Origin: Alentia gelatinosa
Taxonomy: Eukaryota > Annelida > Polychaeta > Phyllodocida > Polynoidae
Direction of reading: 5' to 3'
Length of the DNA stretch: 64,000 nucleotides
NCBI GenBank assembly: GCA_950022655.1
Contig: OX465588.1
Coordinates: forward strand, 23,174,527-23,238,526
The notes below the pieces were generated by a model. The model was not told the origin of the DNA. It made no database searches and saw nothing but the letters and a program-made list of their open reading frames with translations. This document shows, piece by piece, positions 59,701 through 64,000 of this stretch; position 1 is the stretch's first letter; the number at the start of each line of letters is the position of its first letter. Made by a program: the position numbers and the translations under genes.

Positions 59701-60396
59701 GTGTGTACTAATCAGAATATGCTGCAAACCTTCCTCTCGATACCACGTTCAAGTAATAAAGATAATCAACTGATAATGCGTCCCATTCAATGTTGTAGCT
59801 ATGTATTCACCATCTTCTAAGAGTGCTGTCAACTGTTAACCGGACAACAGTAACCTTTTTAAACTTTTTTTATCTTTTATTAAGTATATTTAACGACATA
59901 CAATAATCGCCATACAAAGTAGGCGCTCTTCCTTATTAGCTGTCGGAACTATTAACAGTTCACACAAAGAACAACCGAAGATACAAGACAACTCAATCAT
60001 ACACATACACAAATTCACACACAGATAGATCTATTGATCGAACAGATTACCGTTTTTGAGCAATCCATATCACTTAAGCAAATAACACATTTACCTCTTA
60101 AGACACCTCAAGTAACCAGTTAATCATCTTTTTTTGTTTCTTTTTTATATAGATCTATTGATCGTGTAAAATATCATCCTTCAGGAATCAACGTCACATG
60201 AACAAATAATACATTGCAGAAAGAGCTGTCGTCGGAAAGAAGTGTGTGACGTCATTGCGGAGCAGCCACTTTGCGTGATCACCCGTGAATCGTCCTTCAA
60301 GGTAGATTTTCGGGGAATCATACTTACCTGACTGTAAGGTGAAACGCTGAAAGAGTGAGTTGTAAAATGTTGTTTTTAATGATTTCCTGATAAAAA
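56790..60396. other. No gene seen; GC-rich patch at about 57990-58140
   Basis: AT-rich overall. The GC-rich patch has several CGGCCG-type sites and a GAGCAGCTCAGCGAGTAGCT relative of the repeat at 52140. A long T-rich run sits at 59511-59545. Confidence 0.4.
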
Positions 60397-60525
60397 GACA
60401 TAGTGAGTTTGACTGAATTAGATCTGTTCCTTGATATTTTAGTCAGACATAGTTTTTCGAACTCAGTGAGTATTTCGGACACAAATTTCTCTGAAAAGAT
60501 TTCATTCAGTCACACTAACTATGTC
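60397..60525. mobile_element. Small foldback element
   Basis: GACATAGTGAGTTTGACTGA (from 60397) pairs with TCAGTCACACTAACTATGTC (ending 60525), 22 bp per arm with two mismatches, around an 85-bp centre. Likely a MITE. Confidence 0.5.
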
Positions 60526-60649
60526 TCTGTATATTACACACCTGAGTAAATGCTCTGTTTCTATATACTACTCACTGTGTTATATGAATATGCCTGCGTC
60601 TGTCAACATGCTGATTTGAGTAAGATAATCATAATATTGTGTCAGTTCC

Positions 60650-60800
60650 CAGTAGCGTCAGAACAGGGAGGGGCTAGGGGGGCGGGTAAATGCCCCCCCC
60701 CCCCCGCAACGCACAATTTTTTTGCTGGGTCCAAAAAAGTCAGAAGCTTTAAATTTTACCCAAGCAAGCATAAAAGTGGAGGTCAGAACTCGGGCTACTA
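60650..60800 (+). mobile_element. Possible hAT-like transposon terminus with poly-C run
   Basis: CAGTAGCGTCAGAACAGGGA at 60650 followed by G-rich then C13 (60693-60705) sequence resembles the CAGNGGCGNA...GGGGGG ends common in hAT-type elements. The other end was not found. The call is tentative. Confidence 0.3.
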
Positions 60801-60819
60801 ATATTTCTTCATTTGAAGA

Positions 60820-61080
60820 TGTCAAAGTCTGATTTTGTAGTAGTCTGGTCTATAGACTTGAACTATTCCTGTGCCGCTTTAGCATCTAACAATGGCTAAG
60901 TCTTAACTTCTTGGCATGTAGAGATGGGAAAGTTTGCCTTTTAAGCGTGTAAGACTGTCAAAGTCTGACTTTTTAGCATGTACCAGTGGCCAAGCCTTGA
61001 TTTATCACCATGGGAATGTCAAAGTCTGACTTTTTAGCATGTGACAGTTGCTAAGTCTTGACCTTTCACTGTTGAGAAAT
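60820..61080. repeat. Tandem repeat, about 61-68 bp unit
   Basis: TGTCAAAGTCTGACTTTTTA recurs at 60956 and 61017 (61 bp apart), with a diverged copy at 60820 and decayed units between. Each is followed by a GCTAAGTCTTGA-type half. About four units in all. Confidence 0.65.
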
Positions 61081-63780
61081 AGCAAAGTGTTCCGGGTTGA
61101 TTAATGTTTTATGCGTAGTACTTGCGTAGTGATATCACTAGACTGAGTGAAATCACAAAGCGATCAAGCTAATACCGTATTATTCCGCTCAAATTGGGTT
61201 TCGGTTTTGTCCCAACTCTGAATTCTAATAAAGAACATCATTGATATATAAAATCAAAAGAGAATATCATCGAACCTAATGCCAAGTATTCTTTCCACTA
61301 CTAGAAAGAGCGTTAGGTACGAGTTTCCCATCTTGAATATAAGGTGAAATATACCAGAGGTGGGTTAATTAATTCTGAATAGGCGGTACATAGATGTCTG
61401 GTGCCAGGAACTTGTAGGCTTTGGTGCGTTTATGTCTGACACTGCTAAGACAGTTCACGCCATAATAAACACTAGACCCCGAGAGAGTTGTGAATCTCGA
61501 TATCAGCACTACCCAGAATCTCATTTAAAAAATTGGGGACGATCCACAAATCAAACATTATTCAGGGGCGAACCAGAAAAATGTTTAGTGTTTTGTGCCA
61601 GGAATAGCTCGGTCTACACGCCCTCAGCCGGTAAAACGAGCAGACCCCGGGTTTTATTGCTTTCTGAATCACACCAGGTGGAAACCGTAGGACTGGGTAT
61701 TGACTCTGGCCTGTGTCCCAGCACGACATCCCAGCCATCGTTCTCAGAACAGGAGACCTATCAGGTGGCGACGGGGCCAGGCAGGTTTTGCATTATGCTG
61801 AAACCAGATATCCTTCGGAGGCCGGCAATCCACAACAATGCAACTAACGACAAATACCGTCCACTTTCGCTGTTTAGACCTGAATTTATCAGCCCCTAGA
61901 ATGAATATTCAGCAAGAGAATTATCGTTGACTACATCTGTTCTACTGTTTTAATACCTTTTCCACTAGGTTGCCTCGATTTGATTTTTCAATATGATATC
62001 TTAATGGCAGATCGACCTTCCGTCATAATGCAGCAAGTGTATGAATATTAAACCAATACGCCATTATCGTATATATGTATTCAAGATACCAGGTCATAAT
62101 ATATTCAAGATACTAGGGTATGCTGTATCAAATACATATAGGGTTGTATGATACCAGATGGAGGGAAATACGATTAAATCTTATTGTAAATATGAGCAAA
62201 ATATGAGATTCGCATGTAAATGCTCCGACTACACAACAAGTAACTGCTCTGTCATTATAAGTATGAACTTAGTTTAGGTATAACTTAAAGTAGACGTCAC
62301 AACCGTAGCTTTGTATGAATCGTATTTTAGCTGACTGTAGTTATTGTTGGGTAGATTGGCAGTTTCTTTGCTTGCTTTGTCCTTTTTTACAAATATGTCC
62401 CCTTGCCTCTAGCTGCGAGGTACCCAAAGACATGCTCCTTTACGTGATAAGGTGGGGTTTGAATATGCCTCCCTTATACAAACATAGTTTCTCTTGTTTG
62501 CCTGTTACCAAACAGTGTCCTGACCTCAGACAGATTCTTTAATTCTTCATAAAGCATACTTGTTTCGTTGCTTGAAGTTATAAGTCAATGAGTACCTTTA
62601 AGGAAATATTACATGGGAAGATTCAACTTCTTAACTTGCTACTAAAGGGTACAACTTTGGTTATTAATTATAGATTTTGATGCCATTGGTATTGTGCATT
62701 TAAGGGAATAATCATCTCTGCCTTATATTAATTAGCGCGAGGAGGCATTGCTCCAAAGTGGACATTATTTGCAAATCTGAATCTAGAGCACATCTAGAGC
62801 ACCGAAATAAAGAACCTTCAGAATATGGTTAGTTCTATGGATAGTGGATGGCTATGTAAACAACCACACTCATATTTATTTAAGGAACAGCCCCCGTCGA
62901 TAAGACTTATGACGGCAGTGTTTCTGTTATTTCGAAGAAAACGAATCTGACTATGGGTGGGATACGTGATGTTTTCCCTCCACATACGATCACCTAGACA
63001 CGGTATGTTGCTATTTAATTACATCAAATTAGATTAAAACAATGCCATATACTCCATTCCATAATAGAGAGTCGACTCACGTGGATCTTGCAGTCCATGT
63101 ATGGGGGATTTTGATTGGAACTTCTTGGGCGTCAATACTAAATACAATATGTAGCATTTGCATGGCTTATTTGATTTAACCTTGTTGTACCTGTTCTTGA
63201 TTCATTGGTAAACACCCAAAAATAGAATAGATGTAATCTTCTGAATAATACTCAGGTAAAACCTGGGGACAGATAACAAGAATATGCCCGTCACCAGGGG
63301 AAGTTAGAAATAGCGTGTCTACATGTTTAACATCAATCATCAGTAATCATAAAAGCGCTGGTTAAATTTACTGCAGAGTTTAGGTGCATGGAAGCATAGG
63401 CTGTAGGTAATATGAATCACTGGTTATTACAAGTTCCAGTGATTTTCTTCTATAATGTCGTTGTACCATTCACTGCTTTAAAACCATTTTTCGTTAGCAA
63501 GATCTGGAGCTTTTATCATTTTTAACTTCTATAAATAATCAATATCTTTAAAAGCAAGAAATAATTACAATATTGACTTAAATAACTCGTATAGATGGAT
63601 CTTATGAGTATGATGTAACAACACAGGAATTCAGGTGAATCCAGCGGAAACTCTCTCCCTCCCTCTTCGCAATGTGCTGGGGGTGAGGGTCTCAATACCT
63701 AAATATGCTTACTTGCGGGTGACCTCCCTGGATGGAGTATATTTATGTGGATGGAGTAGTGTTGGGCATGTTACTTCACC
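61081..63780. other. No gene seen
   Basis: AT-rich. The 155-codon open frame at 61432-61899 has no recognisable domain and is treated as chance. Confidence 0.35.
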
Positions 63781-63791
63781 CTCAGCTGTCA

Positions 63792-63857
63792 GTGAGGAAG
63801 CGAACACGCAGGCGGCTTGGCTGACAACTGTCATAGTTACCATTGTAGCAGTGGCAG
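63792..63857 (+). CDS. Candidate transmembrane-like exon of a second gene
   Basis: Between an acceptor-like CTCAGCTGTCAG (ending 63791) and a donor GTGAGG (63858) lies an open frame whose translation runs EEANTQAAW and then LTTVIVTIVAVAG. That is a polar stretch followed by a hydrophobic run, as in a juxtamembrane plus transmembrane exon. The hydrophobic run continues to the donor, so the helix would be completed by a next exon beyond the window. The frame is open further upstream, and no homology is recognised. It may be chance. Confidence 0.3.
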
Positions 63858-63914
63858 GTGAGGTTGGGGCCTAATGTGATGGGTATTGGCTGCTGATATA
63901 GGCGGTCACGTAAG

Positions 63915-63928
63915 GCGCCACCTAGTGA
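63915..63928 (-). promoter_or_regulatory. CTCF-like motif
   Basis: GCGCCACCTAGTGA, the complement of TCACTAGGTGGCGC, is a close match to the CTCF core shared by bilaterians. Binding in this species is inferred. Confidence 0.4.
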
Positions 63929-64000
63929 CGCCGGAGAGAATGCAGTGCATTAAATACACAAAAGAGGACCATTGTGCAGTTTTGTCCATTTACGTCATTT

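Noticed and set aside
60820..61080. Regular repeats considered as a CRISPR array
   Set aside because: Units are contiguous and diverged, without unique spacers, in a clearly eukaryotic context.
61432..61899. 155-codon ATG open frame
   Set aside because: No recognisable domain, no clear splice context and ordinary local composition; kept only as a possible chance frame.

Overview
The window looks like animal (metazoan) nuclear DNA. It is AT-rich and sparsely coding, with spliced coding exons whose GC content is clearly above their surroundings, GT/AG introns of 0.4 to 8.7 kb, and many short inverted-repeat transposons and retroelement fossils. No bacterial-style operon, rRNA, tRNA or CRISPR array was seen. 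The SUEL-lectin/CUB/sushi receptor and the inverted-repeat-rich introns suggest an invertebrate, perhaps a marine one. That placement is inference; the species cannot be told from the sequence.

One gene is well supported. It lies on the + strand from 22869 to 51606, and its last six coding exons (22869-23150, 23597-23783, 30286-30488, 39162-39314, 46151-46232, 51255-51606) join in one unbroken frame of 418 codons plus stop. The product is a type I membrane protein: a SUEL/rhamnose-type lectin domain, a CUB-like domain split over two exons, a short sushi-like (CCP) domain, one transmembrane helix and a Gly/Arg- and Pro-rich cytoplasmic tail. The signal-peptide exon is not identified and must lie upstream, possibly outside the window. 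A polyadenylation signal follows at 51773.

Region 1-22868 has no convincing gene. It holds a 40-bp minisatellite (3597-4600, interrupted), a palindromic MITE (about 5240-5605), a 320-bp foldback element (5792-6111), a TC microsatellite (6762-6870), a 969-bp inverted-repeat transposon (8735-9703), retroelement scraps and GC-rich islands near 11.5, 13.7, 14.9 and 16.4 kb. The introns of the receptor gene hold copies of at least four repeat families, including a stack of three elements at 34847-35500, a LINE endonuclease fossil near 31.9 kb, two triple CRE-like clusters and a strong G-quadruplex motif. Region 51.8-64 kb is mostly noncoding, with G-rich DNA just past the gene end, several minor repeats, a hAT-like terminus near 60.65 kb and a possible transmembrane exon of a second gene at about 63792-63857.

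All motif and repeat calls were made by eye, so the lists of dispersed copies are not exhaustive.
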